Positions 29,468 through 37,862 of a DNA stretch of 38,184 bases are shown here, piece by piece. The notes beneath the pieces were generated by a model, which was not told the origin of the DNA, did no database searches, and saw only the letters and a program-made list of their open reading frames with translations. Each line of letters opens with the position of its first letter. Within the stretch, counting starts at the first letter, position 1. The stretch comes from Marinobacter sp. (lineage in GTDB: Bacteria; Pseudomonadota; Gammaproteobacteria; Pseudomonadales; Oleiphilaceae): positions 1 through 38,184 of the forward strand of contig JAKDUK010000024.1 in assembly GCA_030457765.1 (NCBI GenBank), written 5' to 3'. Made by a program: the position numbers and the translations under genes.

Positions 29468-30789
29468 GATGTACCCTCCTCGTCATTATGGAATATCAGC
29501 GGCTGGCCCTTGAAAATAGCGGCAACAACGCCCGGTGCTGATGGAAAATAGCTATAAAACAGGCTGGCGACCAAGCCTTTGTCACCGAACACCAACTCAC
29601 TTCCGGTGCCTGCCTGTTTTTTTGTGTGGGCCACGGCCTCCCATTGTGTGCCAAGAGTAAACCGATGGAATGTATGGCCTCGCAGTTCACCCTGTGTTGT
29701 CGCAAGGCTGTGCATACCGATGCCCTGAAGGCGCTTGGCAATAGCTGCCTGCCCCGGCACGATCCCGAATAGCGGGTGGGTTATGCCGTCTTTATCCGTA
29801 AATTCCTCCATGCAGGCGATTAAGCCACCACACTCCGCAAGTATTGGCTTGCCGGAATTATGAAACGCTTTGATAGCTTTCCCCATAGACTCATTCCCTG
29901 CAAGAGTACCTCCGTGAAGATCGGGATAACCACCTGGAAGCCACAGGGCGTCGGCTGATGGTATCTCTGCATCTTCGAGGGGCGAGAAATAGTGCAGTTC
30001 GGCGCCCATAACACGAAGCAACTCCGTGTTTGCACGGTAAATAAAGCTGAAGGCAGCATCCCGGGCAATTGCAATGCGCACTCCGGACAGCAATGCTTCC
30101 GGCCTGACCGGCTCGGCCGCCCTGACAGGTACCGTCTTCGGTAGCTCTTCAAGGCCTGAAGCCTTGAGGACTTCGGCGGCTTTATCCAGCTGTTGGTCAA
30201 GATTCTCCAACTCTGCCGGCTGAACCAGCCCCAGATGCCTATCAGGAATGCTCATTGCCTCATCACGGGGAATGGCTCCCAGCAAACTGATACCATCAGG
30301 CAACCCGTCCCGCAGCATGTCGCCGTGGCGCGGGCTACCAATTTTGTTCGCAACAACTTGATATACAGCGAGCCCGGGATCAAAGTTAGCCAACCCCAGG
30401 GCGACAGCACCAAAGGTTTGTGCCATGCCTCCGGCGTCAATCACCGGCAACGCCGGAATACCCATCAGCTTGGCCAGATCGGCGCTTGATGGATCGCCGT
30501 CGAACAATCCCATCGCACCTTCAATCAGAACAAGGTCGGCCGTTTTCGCAGCCTCTGCCAATCGCCACCGACACTCACCTTCGCCGGTCATCCAGGGGTG
30601 GAGCTGGTAAACAGGGTTCCCCGAGGCAACCTCCAGCACCATCGGATCCAGATAGTCCGGGCCATGTTTGAACACTCGAACCTCACGCCCGGCATTGCGG
30701 TGCAAGCGTGCCAGTGCTGCCGTCACCATGGATTTCCCCTGCCCGGAGGCGGGAGCGGTAATCATCACTGCCGGTACAGCTAAACTCAT
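29464..30789 (-). CDS. cobB: CobB/CbiA, cobyrinate a,c-diamide synthase
   Basis: This 441-residue glutamine amidotransferase amidates the a and c side chains of (hydrogeno)cobyrinic acid. The N-terminal ATP-binding domain has TAPASGQGKSMVTAALARL and KHGPDYLDPMVLEVASG; the GATase domain has the Cys in LAECGGLIACMEEF and a C-terminal SYFPSAPG in place of the usual SYxHxxxA motif (the His is not evident). I choose ATG 30789 with AGGTGA upstream; the frame upstream overlaps btuD and is not needed. Whether it acts on cobyrinate (late cobalt) or hydrogenobyrinate cannot be told from sequence alone. Confidence 0.93.
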   Translation of the reverse strand: MSLAVPAVMITAPASGQGKSMVTAALARLHRNAGREVRVFKHGPDYLDPMVLEVASGNPVYQLHPWMTGEGECRWRLAEAAKTADLVLIEGAMGLFDGDPSSADLAKLMGIPALPVIDAGGMAQTFGAVALGLANFDPGLAVYQVVANKIGSPRHGDMLRDGLPDGISLLGAIPRDEAMSIPDRHLGLVQPAELENLDQQLDKAAEVLKASGLEELPKTVPVRAAEPVRPEALLSGVRIAIARDAAFSFIYRANTELLRVMGAELHYFSPLEDAEIPSADALWLPGGYPDLHGGTLAGNESMGKAIKAFHNSGKPILAECGGLIACMEEFTDKDGITHPLFGIVPGQAAIAKRLQGIGMHSLATTQGELRGHTFHRFTLGTQWEAVAHTKKQAGTGSELVFGDKGLVASLFYSYFPSAPGVVAAIFKGQPLIFHNDEEGTS

Positions 30790-30814
30790 CCATTCACCTA
30801 TTTCATAAATTGAG

Positions 30815-31585
30815 TCAGGAGGATACAGGCACAAACACGGGTGCGCCGTCGATCTCTACAGTGGCCAGTTTCTGGTTATACAGTCTCTCGAGTGCCGAAG
30901 GCTGCAACATGGATTCCGCTGGTCCCCAGCAGGCATCGCCATTGGTATATAACAGCAAAACATGGCTACACCAGCGTGCGGCCAGGTTCAGATCATGCAG
31001 GCACATGAATACTGTTTTTCCTGCGTCTGCCTGACCCCGCAGAATATTCATCACTCTGACCTGATGGTGCAAGTCCAGATGGTTGGTGGGCTCATCCAGC
31101 AACAATACGTCCGGGTTTTGAGTCATCAGCGTTGCTATCGCAACACGCTGTCGCTCACCGCCAGACAGTGTGTTAAGCAGCCGGTCAGACAAATGGTCAA
31201 CATCCAAAGCGGCCAAAGCATGTTGTGCACGATCCAGGTCTTCACCCTGCTCACTTTCCCAGGCTGACAGCCAGGGATGACGCCCAATCAGAGCGGTTTC
31301 TATAACCGTTGCCGGAAAACTGTCCTGTCGCTCCTGGAACACCAGCCCCAGATGCCTGGCTATATCACGACGCTTCAGCTTTGTTAGCGATGTCGCATTG
31401 AGCATTACCTGACCGCTACGAGGGGGCAGTAAACCGGCGAGCGTATGAAGTAACGTGGTTTTGCCCGCACCGTTGGGGCCAAGCACTCCCCAGGTCTGGC
31501 CTGGCTCAATGTCCATGTTCAAAGCATAACTATCAGGCCTTCCCGGCACGTTAATAATCACATCACGAGCATGCAGCGTACTCAT
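30815..31585 (-). CDS. btuD: Cobalamin ABC importer ATPase (BtuD-like)
   Basis: This 256-residue ATPase has Walker A LGPNGAGKTTLL, Q-loop VFQERQDSFPA, signature LSGGERQRV, Walker B DVLLLDEPTNHLD and the switch His in CLHDLNLA. This wording is that of the FecE/BtuD class of iron-siderophore and cobalamin importers. Its ATG shares one base with the stop of the upstream permease (TGATG). The partner genes and the riboswitch in front of the operon make corrinoid the likely substrate rather than a siderophore. Confidence 0.92.
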   Translation of the reverse strand: MSTLHARDVIINVPGRPDSYALNMDIEPGQTWGVLGPNGAGKTTLLHTLAGLLPPRSGQVMLNATSLTKLKRRDIARHLGLVFQERQDSFPATVIETALIGRHPWLSAWESEQGEDLDRAQHALAALDVDHLSDRLLNTLSGGERQRVAIATLMTQNPDVLLLDEPTNHLDLHHQVRVMNILRGQADAGKTVFMCLHDLNLAARWCSHVLLLYTNGDACWGPAESMLQPSALERLYNQKLATVEIDGAPVFVPVSS

Positions 31586-32544
31586 CAGCGGCTCCTGTGC
31601 AGCAGGTACAGGAACGTGGGAACGCCCAGCAACGCTGTAATCACGCCAACCGGCAATTGTTCAGGTGCAATCACGGTGCGCGCCAGCGTGTCCGCCAGCA
31701 CCAGCAAGGTGCCACCAGCCAGGGCACAGGCTGGCAGGATAATGCGCTGATCATTCCCCAGCACAAGCCGAAGCATATGGGGCACAATAAGGCCCACAAA
31801 CCCGATGCTGCCAGCTGTGGTAACAGCCGTGGCCGTGAGCAAGCTGGCGAGAAGATAAATGGTCCATTCCAGAGGCCGAACAGATACGCCAAGGGCGGCT
31901 GCCTGCATAGGCCCACGCGCGAGCACATTCAGATTGCGGGCAAGGGGCAGAATTGCCACCAGGGATAAGGCCAGAACGATCAGCGGCGGCCAGGGTGTGC
32001 GGGCGTAAGAGACATCGCCCATTAACCAGTACAGCATACCGGGAAGCTTGTACGAAGGAGTCACTGCCAACATGAGCGTAATTACCGCACCCCAGCCGGC
32101 GGCAACTACCACACCCGTCAACACAAGACGCGATGGCGTCCAGCTGCCCGTGCCATGGGCAAGACCGAATACCAGAACAGTAGCCAACATTGCGCCGGCA
32201 AACGCAGAGCCTGATATCAGTAACGTCCCCAGGCCAGTCAGCATGGCCAGCAGTGCCCCAACGGCAGCGCCGCCGGACAGCCCTAGCACGTAAGGATCGG
32301 CCAGTGGGTTGCGGAGCAACACTTGCATAAGGGCGCCCGCAACTGCCAAGAGACCGCCGGTGGCAAATGCCGCCAGAGTACGGGGCAAACGCAGGTCCCA
32401 CAGAAGAGTTCGATGCAGTGCACTGCCTTCGCCCTGAATAACGTCCAATAGCCCACGGGGGGGAATCGTCACACTGCCCAATGCCAGTGCCAGCAACACA
32501 GCGGCCAAAGACACCACAACAAGACAAAGCAGAGAGCGGGTCAT
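31585..32544 (-). CDS. btuC: Cobalamin ABC importer permease (BtuC-like, FecCD family)
   Basis: This 319-residue inner-membrane protein has about nine to ten helices and the FecCD signatures RLPRTLAAFATGGLLAVAGALMQVLLRNPLADPYVLGLSGGAAVGA and GSIGFVGLIVPHMLRLVLG. I take ATG 32544 rather than the TTG one codon before. It follows btuF by 33 bases and is coupled to btuD. Substrate specificity comes from context, not from the permease itself. Confidence 0.92.
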   Translation of the reverse strand: MTRSLLCLVVVSLAAVLLALALGSVTIPPRGLLDVIQGEGSALHRTLLWDLRLPRTLAAFATGGLLAVAGALMQVLLRNPLADPYVLGLSGGAAVGALLAMLTGLGTLLISGSAFAGAMLATVLVFGLAHGTGSWTPSRLVLTGVVVAAGWGAVITLMLAVTPSYKLPGMLYWLMGDVSYARTPWPPLIVLALSLVAILPLARNLNVLARGPMQAAALGVSVRPLEWTIYLLASLLTATAVTTAGSIGFVGLIVPHMLRLVLGNDQRIILPACALAGGTLLVLADTLARTVIAPEQLPVGVITALLGVPTFLYLLHRSR

Positions 32545-32577
32545 CAATTGCGAATCCGCAGGTTCTTATTCAAACCA

Positions 32578-33510
32578 TCAACGTTCACGGGCGATATCCA
32601 GCTTTTGGCAGATTGAATTGCTGGCTTCGAGCAGCCTTGGCGTGGGCCTCGAAATGGGGGACGCAGGGACAAAGAACAGGTTGCCTCTGGCAACTGCGGT
32701 CATCCCGGAATAGTCCTTCCAGTGATCGAGTTCGTCGTCGCTAGCGCCCTCTACACTTCCGGTCAAAATGACATGAGGGTCTGCCTGCAGCACAACTTCC
32801 GCACTGATCCTGGGCACAAGTCGAGGCATATCACCAAATACGTTTACGCCACCGCATAGCTGCAATACCTTGCCGATCAAATGCTCGTTGTTGATGGTCA
32901 TCAACGGTGTTTCCCACACCTGATAGAAAACCGGGATGGGCACAGCATTACGGTACTGCTCAGAGACCGCGGCTATGCCCACGCGGAAGCGTTCAGCTTC
33001 CGCAAACCCTTCCTGTTCCGTGCCTGCGAGTACAGAGAGCCGCTCAATAGCACTCGAAACGCCCTCGAAATCACGAGGCTCGATGGCAAACATAGGAATG
33101 CCCAGTTCTTTTAACATTTCTATCTGTGCGGGCGGATTTCCAGTTATCCATGTGATCACTAAATCCGGCTCTAAGGCGAGCAATGCCTCTAAATCTATTC
33201 GGGTATGGTTACCGACCAGAGGCAACTTACGTGCAGCAGGCGGATAGTCGCTGTGATTAACGACAGCGACCACCTTGTCACCAGCACCCGCAGCAAACAT
33301 AAGCTCAGTGGCACCGGGGGACAGCGCAATGATTCTATTAGCAACCTGCTTCAAACATACTTCTTTCTGCCGGTCATCCTGGGCACAGGGGGCGGCTTCC
33401 ACCCCCATGTTGAACAACGTTAGAGAAAAAAATATCAACAGCGTCAAAATGCTCATGTTGCCGATTTTTGTACTCGCATGATGTCTTGGGCTGCGCAAGT
33501 TAACTACCAT
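32578..33510 (-). CDS. btuF: Cobalamin ABC importer substrate-binding protein (BtuF-like)
   Basis: This protein of 310 residues (or 292 from ATG 33456) has a secretion signal (SILTLLIFFSLTLFNMGVEAA) and a periplasmic-binding fold of the helical-backbone class: RIIALSPGATELMFAAGAGDKVVAV, PLVGNHTRIDLEALLALEPDLVI, and VWETPLMTINNEHLIGKVLQLCGGVNVF. These are BtuF-type blocks. The start is uncertain: the first ATG is five bases after the btuB stop with no clear ribosome site, while the internal ATG gives a shorter, tidier signal peptide. It is the second gene after the riboswitch. Confidence 0.92.
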   Translation of the reverse strand: MVVNLRSPRHHASTKIGNMSILTLLIFFSLTLFNMGVEAAPCAQDDRQKEVCLKQVANRIIALSPGATELMFAAGAGDKVVAVVNHSDYPPAARKLPLVGNHTRIDLEALLALEPDLVITWITGNPPAQIEMLKELGIPMFAIEPRDFEGVSSAIERLSVLAGTEQEGFAEAERFRVGIAAVSEQYRNAVPIPVFYQVWETPLMTINNEHLIGKVLQLCGGVNVFGDMPRLVPRISAEVVLQADPHVILTGSVEGASDDELDHWKDYSGMTAVARGNLFFVPASPISRPTPRLLEASNSICQKLDIARER

Positions 33511-33515
33511 GTTTA

Positions 33516-35345
33516 TTACTGAGTGAAGTCATATTTTACAGACAGAAATACAGTACGACCTTCGCTAATATAATCTCCAGCTTTACGCTTCAACGTTGCA
33601 TATTGCTTGTCTGCCAGATTACCTATCGTGAGCGACGCCAGCCAGCCAGGGGCTACTACCTTTTGAGCTCGAAGATCCCAGGTACCGAAACCAGCAATAC
33701 GCTTGCGCCCGATATTATAAAGCTCATCCTCACGGTCGCCTTCTGCACGGAAAGTGGTTCCGACCCTCCAGGTACCTAGTTCCTTGTCTAAGTCTAAGCG
33801 AAACGTTTTGTCAGCTCTGCGAATCAATGGCTGCTGAGTTGTGCTATCTTCGTAATCGCCAATACTGGCCGTTGCCTTCAAACTCCAGCCATTTTCTTTC
33901 CAGCCACTGCTAAATTCCGCACCGCGTAAACGAGCCTCGGGCACACTGCCCGCAGAATCTTTAGACGGTAATGAAAGATCTTCAACGTCTGATTGGAACA
34001 ACGCAACGTCCCAAAACCAACTTACATAGCGGCCTTCGATACCAAGCTCATAGCTTATTGCTTCTTCAGGTTGAAGGGTGGGATCGCCAAAGTTTGGGTA
34101 ATACAAAGAGTTAAATGAAGGCGCTTTAAACGATGTGCCAACACTAGCGCGTACCCGATGGCTTCTATCGATTGCGTAACCAACACCGGCACCCCAGGTT
34201 TCCTCAGTGCCAAATGCTTCGTTATCGTCACTACGCAGGCTCAAGTGAAAGTCTAAAGCATCGAAATTCAATAATGCCTGGCCAAAGAAAGCACTATTAG
34301 AGCGGCTACTCTCATCGTAATTAACCGTGCTTTCAACGCTGTCTACGCTGTATTCTGCACCAAATACGAATTCATGAGTCCCAACAGTTAACCAATTTTC
34401 TAAACGAGAATTTCGAGTTCGAGTGTTAAAGACACTAATAGTGGTGCCATCGGCGCTGTTAAAGTTTTCTGATTCATCTCGTGCATCAGAAAGCTGCAAA
34501 GATGTCCGCAAGTTTTGCGTAACTGGAATATCAAGTTTTACCCCAGCTACCTGAAAAACAAAATCTGCGTCTTTATCGAGTATCGAGCCAGACCCCTCGT
34601 ACTCGCTATTCCCCTGAGCGTTTAGGAATGTAAATCCGGCACGCACTCCATTATCAAACTCATGACTACCACTCGCTACACCAGAGGTGCGATCGTAACC
34701 CCGATCACTCCCTCCACGAACAATAGCAGTGCCATCAGTCTGGAACCGGTTCACGCCCAAACTAAGTTTTGATGAGTCATCTGAGAACGCCACCCCGCCC
34801 CCAAATTGCTGGCTATCATAATTACCCGCACCAGCCTCAAGCCAACCACTTTTGCCTTTGCTTTGGGGCAAAGTAAAAGCCTGTATGACACCTCCGGTTG
34901 CATCTGCACCGTATAAGCTACTACGGCTTCCTCGAACTATTTCAACACGATTAACCAACTGAGGTGGAAGGTGCTGCCAAGCGACACCACCCGATGTGGC
35001 CGACCGAAGTTGGATGCCATCAACCAAAAGTACAGATGCATCAGAGGAGTGCCCACGCATATAGACACTCGTTGCTTTACCAAAACCACCATTACTCGTA
35101 ACACTGACTCCCGGCTGCGATTCGATGAGTTCACGAAACTCTTTAGGCTGCTGATAGCGAATATCATCTTCTTCGATGACAGTAACGGACGTCAGGCTCT
35201 CGCCCACCGTTTTAGGCCCAAGCGTTGCAGTGACAACAATCGGATCCAATTGCGAAACCTCATTTTCCTGGGCGATGGCGAAGGACAGAGGTGTAAGCGA
35301 AAAAGGAATCAAAAAACTACTGGCAAGCATTCGGGAAACATTCAT
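33516..35345 (-). CDS. btuB: BtuB-like TonB-dependent cobalamin receptor
   Basis: This 609-residue outer-membrane protein has a signal peptide (to about residue 25, FAIA), a TonB box (DPIVVTAT, just after the mature start), a plug domain (GVSVTSNGGFGKATSVYMRGHSSDASVLLVDGIQL and RVEIVRGSRSSLYGADATGGVIQ) and a 22-strand barrel ending in Phe-Thr-Gln (KYDFTQ). Length and motifs fit BtuB. ATG 35345 is chosen; GTG 35354 would add three residues. The strongest evidence for corrinoid as ligand is the cobalamin riboswitch in its leader and the btuFCD genes that follow. The gene is clearly more AT-rich than its neighbours, which may mean recent replacement. Confidence 0.93.
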   Translation of the reverse strand: MNVSRMLASSFLIPFSLTPLSFAIAQENEVSQLDPIVVTATLGPKTVGESLTSVTVIEEDDIRYQQPKEFRELIESQPGVSVTSNGGFGKATSVYMRGHSSDASVLLVDGIQLRSATSGGVAWQHLPPQLVNRVEIVRGSRSSLYGADATGGVIQAFTLPQSKGKSGWLEAGAGNYDSQQFGGGVAFSDDSSKLSLGVNRFQTDGTAIVRGGSDRGYDRTSGVASGSHEFDNGVRAGFTFLNAQGNSEYEGSGSILDKDADFVFQVAGVKLDIPVTQNLRTSLQLSDARDESENFNSADGTTISVFNTRTRNSRLENWLTVGTHEFVFGAEYSVDSVESTVNYDESSRSNSAFFGQALLNFDALDFHLSLRSDDNEAFGTEETWGAGVGYAIDRSHRVRASVGTSFKAPSFNSLYYPNFGDPTLQPEEAISYELGIEGRYVSWFWDVALFQSDVEDLSLPSKDSAGSVPEARLRGAEFSSGWKENGWSLKATASIGDYEDSTTQQPLIRRADKTFRLDLDKELGTWRVGTTFRAEGDREDELYNIGRKRIAGFGTWDLRAQKVVAPGWLASLTIGNLADKQYATLKRKAGDYISEGRTVFLSVKYDFTQ

Positions 35346-35354
35346 AAAACGCAC

Positions 35355-35518
35355 TCAAAGACGCACCACGCGCACCCGCATGGCTGATTATTGGTGCTGC
35401 AAAGAGAGGCGAGGTCCGGCAATAAGCCAGGGCATAGAGCTAAAAAGGTGGGGAAATTCCGTAAGACAGGCCGGTGTTTACCCACCGCAACTGCCCTCCG
35501 CAGCGTTCGGTGTGTTTA
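35355..35518 (-). other. Leader of the btuB operon between riboswitch and start codon
   Basis: These 164 bases sit between the B12 box and the btuB start. They contain a hairpin whose arms CACCG (minus-strand reading) and CGGTG lie at 35508-35512 and 35483-35487, with an inner CTGC/GCAG pair and a GGAGG loop, in the position of the P13 stem of cobalamin riboswitches. No terminator with a T-run is evident, so control is more likely at translation initiation, but I could not identify the sequestering pairing. Small plus-strand frames here are not supported as genes. Confidence 0.5.
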
Positions 35519-35700
35519 CAGGCCGGTCTCCGGACTTGTGAGTGTCATGTCGATCAGCGTAAGCCTTCCCATGCTAGCGCACAGTGGCATCTTTCTTCGC
35601 CGATCACTCACTTACCGTTGCGGGGGCAGTGCCGGACTTTAACCGGCTTCCCGTTTCACTGTTGTGACGACGATGATTGCGCGACAACAGCACCTACAAA
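35519..35700 (-). promoter_or_regulatory. Cobalamin riboswitch (B12 element)
   Basis: On the minus strand the conserved order is present: AGGTGC near 35695, then GGGAAGCCGGT, GCCCCCGCAACGGTAAG, GCCACTG, GGGAAGGC and finally the B12 box AGTCCGGAGACCGGCC (35537-35521). This matches the adenosylcobalamin-binding riboswitch almost base for base. It lies between cobC and btuB and faces btuB, so uptake and salvage genes should be turned down when adenosylcobalamin is plentiful. Confidence 0.95.
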
Positions 35701-35709
35701 CGCGGAGCA

Positions 35710-35738
35710 AGGCTAACAATGCGTTAATATCTGGTCAA
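35710..35738 (-). promoter_or_regulatory. Candidate sigma-70 promoter of the btuB operon
   Basis: Reading the minus strand, TTGACC (35738-35733) is separated by 17 bases from TAGCCT (35715-35710). The -35 is good (5/6) and the -10 weak (3/6). The predicted transcription start, about seven bases downstream, coincides with the first conserved bases of the riboswitch, which is the main support. Confidence 0.5.
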
Positions 35739-35741
35739 TGA

Positions 35742-36764
35742 CTAATCACAAGTCTTTTCAGCCAACGCCCCTTCAAGCCTTCGCCACTGGCTCCCATCTG
35801 CTGCCAACCCAAACCGCAGCATCCCCGGCTGCTCAAACACCCTGACCAATACCCCCTGCTCAGCCAACTGATCTGCCAGCGCTTGTGGATTGTCAGCACG
35901 AACTGTCTGAAATAACGCGCTGCCACCCAACAATTCAAACCCGGCTACCTCCAGTACCTCCCGCAGCCTGCTCGCACTTTGGCGAAGGCGCACACGGGCG
36001 TGAAGTTGCCAACCCTTATCACTTAATGCCTGCGCCATCACAAAACGAGCCGGTCCGCCAAGCGGCCAGGGGCCAAGCACTGTTTTTAAAGCGTCAGCCA
36101 CGGCAGGATCCGCCAGCACAGCGCCAGCACGTACCCCTGCCAAACCGAAAAACTTTCCCAGCGAGCGCAGAACGATCAACCCCGGCCGGCCGGCATGAGG
36201 GCACAGGCTGAATACTGGCGTAGCGTCCATAAACGCCTCATCAACAACCAGCCAGCCGCCACGTTTTTGCAGCCGGCGATGCCAACGCAACAGAGTGGAG
36301 GGCGGAATTATCTCTCCGGTGGGGTTATTGGGATTAATCCAAACCAGCACGTCCAGATGATCCAGCCAGCGATCATCGCAACCGGAAGTACCGCAGCGGG
36401 TTTGCTCAGGCTCTATGGGAACAACGGTGTGGCCTGCGTTTCGCCAACTGTGCCCGTGCTCACGGTAACCCGGCACGGGAATACCGACACGGCAGGACTT
36501 GCGTAATGTCGGCAAGGCCATAATAGCGGCCTGACTGCCGGGCACAGGAACACAAGCTGCCGGGGGCGGTGCATCTGACCACTGGCGAATAATTTGTTCC
36601 AGCCCGTCATCGGCTTCTGGCAGCCTTTGCCATAGCTCTGAGGGTATCTCTGGCACCGGCCAGCCAACCGGGTTAATGCCGGTGGACAGGTCAAGCCATT
36701 CGGCACGGGGAATACCCCAGCGCTCTGCGGCCCGGTTCAGCCGCCCTCCGTGTTCCAGCATCAT
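35742..36764 (-). CDS. cobC: CobC, L-threonine-O-3-phosphate decarboxylase / aminotransferase-like cobalamin protein
   Basis: This 340-residue PLP-dependent protein belongs to the aspartate aminotransferase fold I group used to supply aminopropanol phosphate for the side arm of cobalamin (CobD in Salmonella naming). It shows LEHGGRLNRAAERWGIP and WLDLSTGINPVGWP (family N-terminus), WINPNNPTGE, VVDEAFMDA and the PLP lysine in RSLGKFFGLAGVRAG. I start at ATG 36764 (a second ATG follows at once), with GGTGAG upstream; the longer open frame upstream overlaps cbiB. It starts seven bases after the cbiB stop and is thus coupled to it. Confidence 0.93.
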   Translation of the reverse strand: MMLEHGGRLNRAAERWGIPRAEWLDLSTGINPVGWPVPEIPSELWQRLPEADDGLEQIIRQWSDAPPPAACVPVPGSQAAIMALPTLRKSCRVGIPVPGYREHGHSWRNAGHTVVPIEPEQTRCGTSGCDDRWLDHLDVLVWINPNNPTGEIIPPSTLLRWHRRLQKRGGWLVVDEAFMDATPVFSLCPHAGRPGLIVLRSLGKFFGLAGVRAGAVLADPAVADALKTVLGPWPLGGPARFVMAQALSDKGWQLHARVRLRQSASRLREVLEVAGFELLGGSALFQTVRADNPQALADQLAEQGVLVRVFEQPGMLRFGLAADGSQWRRLEGALAEKTCD

Positions 36765-36771
36765 GATGAGC

Positions 36772-37731
36772 TCACCACCAGACCATAAGAGTTGTAGCCA
36801 GCAAAACCACACCCAACCACAGTAAAACCCCGCGCCGCACCAGGCTGATTGCAGCCTCGATACTCGCGGAATTTGCACCCCGGGTATCACCCAGAATTGG
36901 CCGTTGTTTAACGCCAGCGGGGTAAGGCGACGGCCCACCCAACCGTACATTTAATGCACCGGCACCCGCCGCCATAACAGGGCCTGCATTGGGGCTGTCC
37001 CATTCTGGTGCCTGGTTTCGCCAGCACCACCAGGCCAGTTTGCGGTCGCCAAGCAACAGGTAGGTGAATGCTGTCAGCCGGGCAGGCACCCATCCCATCA
37101 GATCGTCCAGTCGTGCGGCGGCCCGGCCGAAATACAGAAACCTCGGGTTACGGTAGCCCCACATGGCATCCAGCGTGTTTATCATTCTGTGCAACACCAA
37201 CCCCGGAATACCTGCAACCAGAAACCAGAACAGGCTGGCAAATACCGCATCTGCGCCATTCTCTAACATAGACTCGGTTGCCGCAGCAGCCACGCCCTGC
37301 CCATCAAGCGCGCTGGCCTGGCGGCTGACAATACAACTGACCTGCTCCCGCGCGCCTTCCAGATCGCCGCTACACAGTGGCTCAGCAACGGCTCGCCCAT
37401 GTTCTGTCAGCCCACGCAGGGAAATGGCCAGCCAGAGCGCAACTATCTGAGCCAGCACCAATGCCAGTCCACCGAATACTACAGACACCCAAATCGCCAG
37501 AATCAGCACTGGCACTGTTACCAAAAGCACCGCTAACCCCCCAATCGACAGGCTTCGGTGTGAATTTTCGGGTGCCGTGTTGAGCCTCCTCTCAATAGCG
37601 GCGGCCATTCGCCCAAAGCCGACAACCGGGTGCATTCGGCGCGGCTCGCCCATCAGCTGATCAAGGGCAAGAGCAAGCACACAAACAATGAAGGGAGCGA
37701 ATAACAACACAGGAGTTTCCGGGCCAGGCAA
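36772..37731 (-). CDS. cobD: CobD/CbiB, adenosylcobinamide-phosphate synthase
   Basis: This protein of up to 319 residues is an inner-membrane enzyme that attaches aminopropanol (phosphate) to adenosylcobyric acid. It shows the family blocks LDQLMGEPRRMHPVVGFGRM, then GQGVAAAATESMLENGADAVFASLFWFLVAGIPG and TLDAMWGYRNPRFLYFGRAAARLDDLMGWVPARLTA, with about five helices. The start is uncertain: TTG at 37731 gives the longest product, while GTG at 37710 is an alternative; neither has a strong ribosome site. It is the first gene of a two-gene unit with cobC and is divergent from cobT. Confidence 0.93.
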   Translation of the reverse strand: MPGPETPVLLFAPFIVCVLALALDQLMGEPRRMHPVVGFGRMAAAIERRLNTAPENSHRSLSIGGLAVLLVTVPVLILAIWVSVVFGGLALVLAQIVALWLAISLRGLTEHGRAVAEPLCSGDLEGAREQVSCIVSRQASALDGQGVAAAATESMLENGADAVFASLFWFLVAGIPGLVLHRMINTLDAMWGYRNPRFLYFGRAAARLDDLMGWVPARLTAFTYLLLGDRKLAWWCWRNQAPEWDSPNAGPVMAAGAGALNVRLGGPSPYPAGVKQRPILGDTRGANSASIEAAISLVRRGVLLWLGVVLLATTLMVWW

Positions 37732-37862
37732 AAGGTGAAGCCGTCAAGCCTACCTGATTTCGCCCAGTCGGAGTATGATCCCGCCTCATACTGTACTGAA
37801 CCCAAGCTTCACCCCGTAACCAGGCTTTTTTTACGGCCTGCGGATGTTTAAAGGTATGCGAA

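Noticed and set aside
35355..35740. Small plus-strand frames over the riboswitch region
   Set aside because: They overlap conserved RNA structure on the other strand and have no protein features.
37734..37813. Inverted repeat GGTGAAGC / GCTTCACC in the cobD-cobT gap
   Set aside because: Only eight bases per arm with a 64-base spacer; not distinguishable from chance, and no riboswitch elements are present there.
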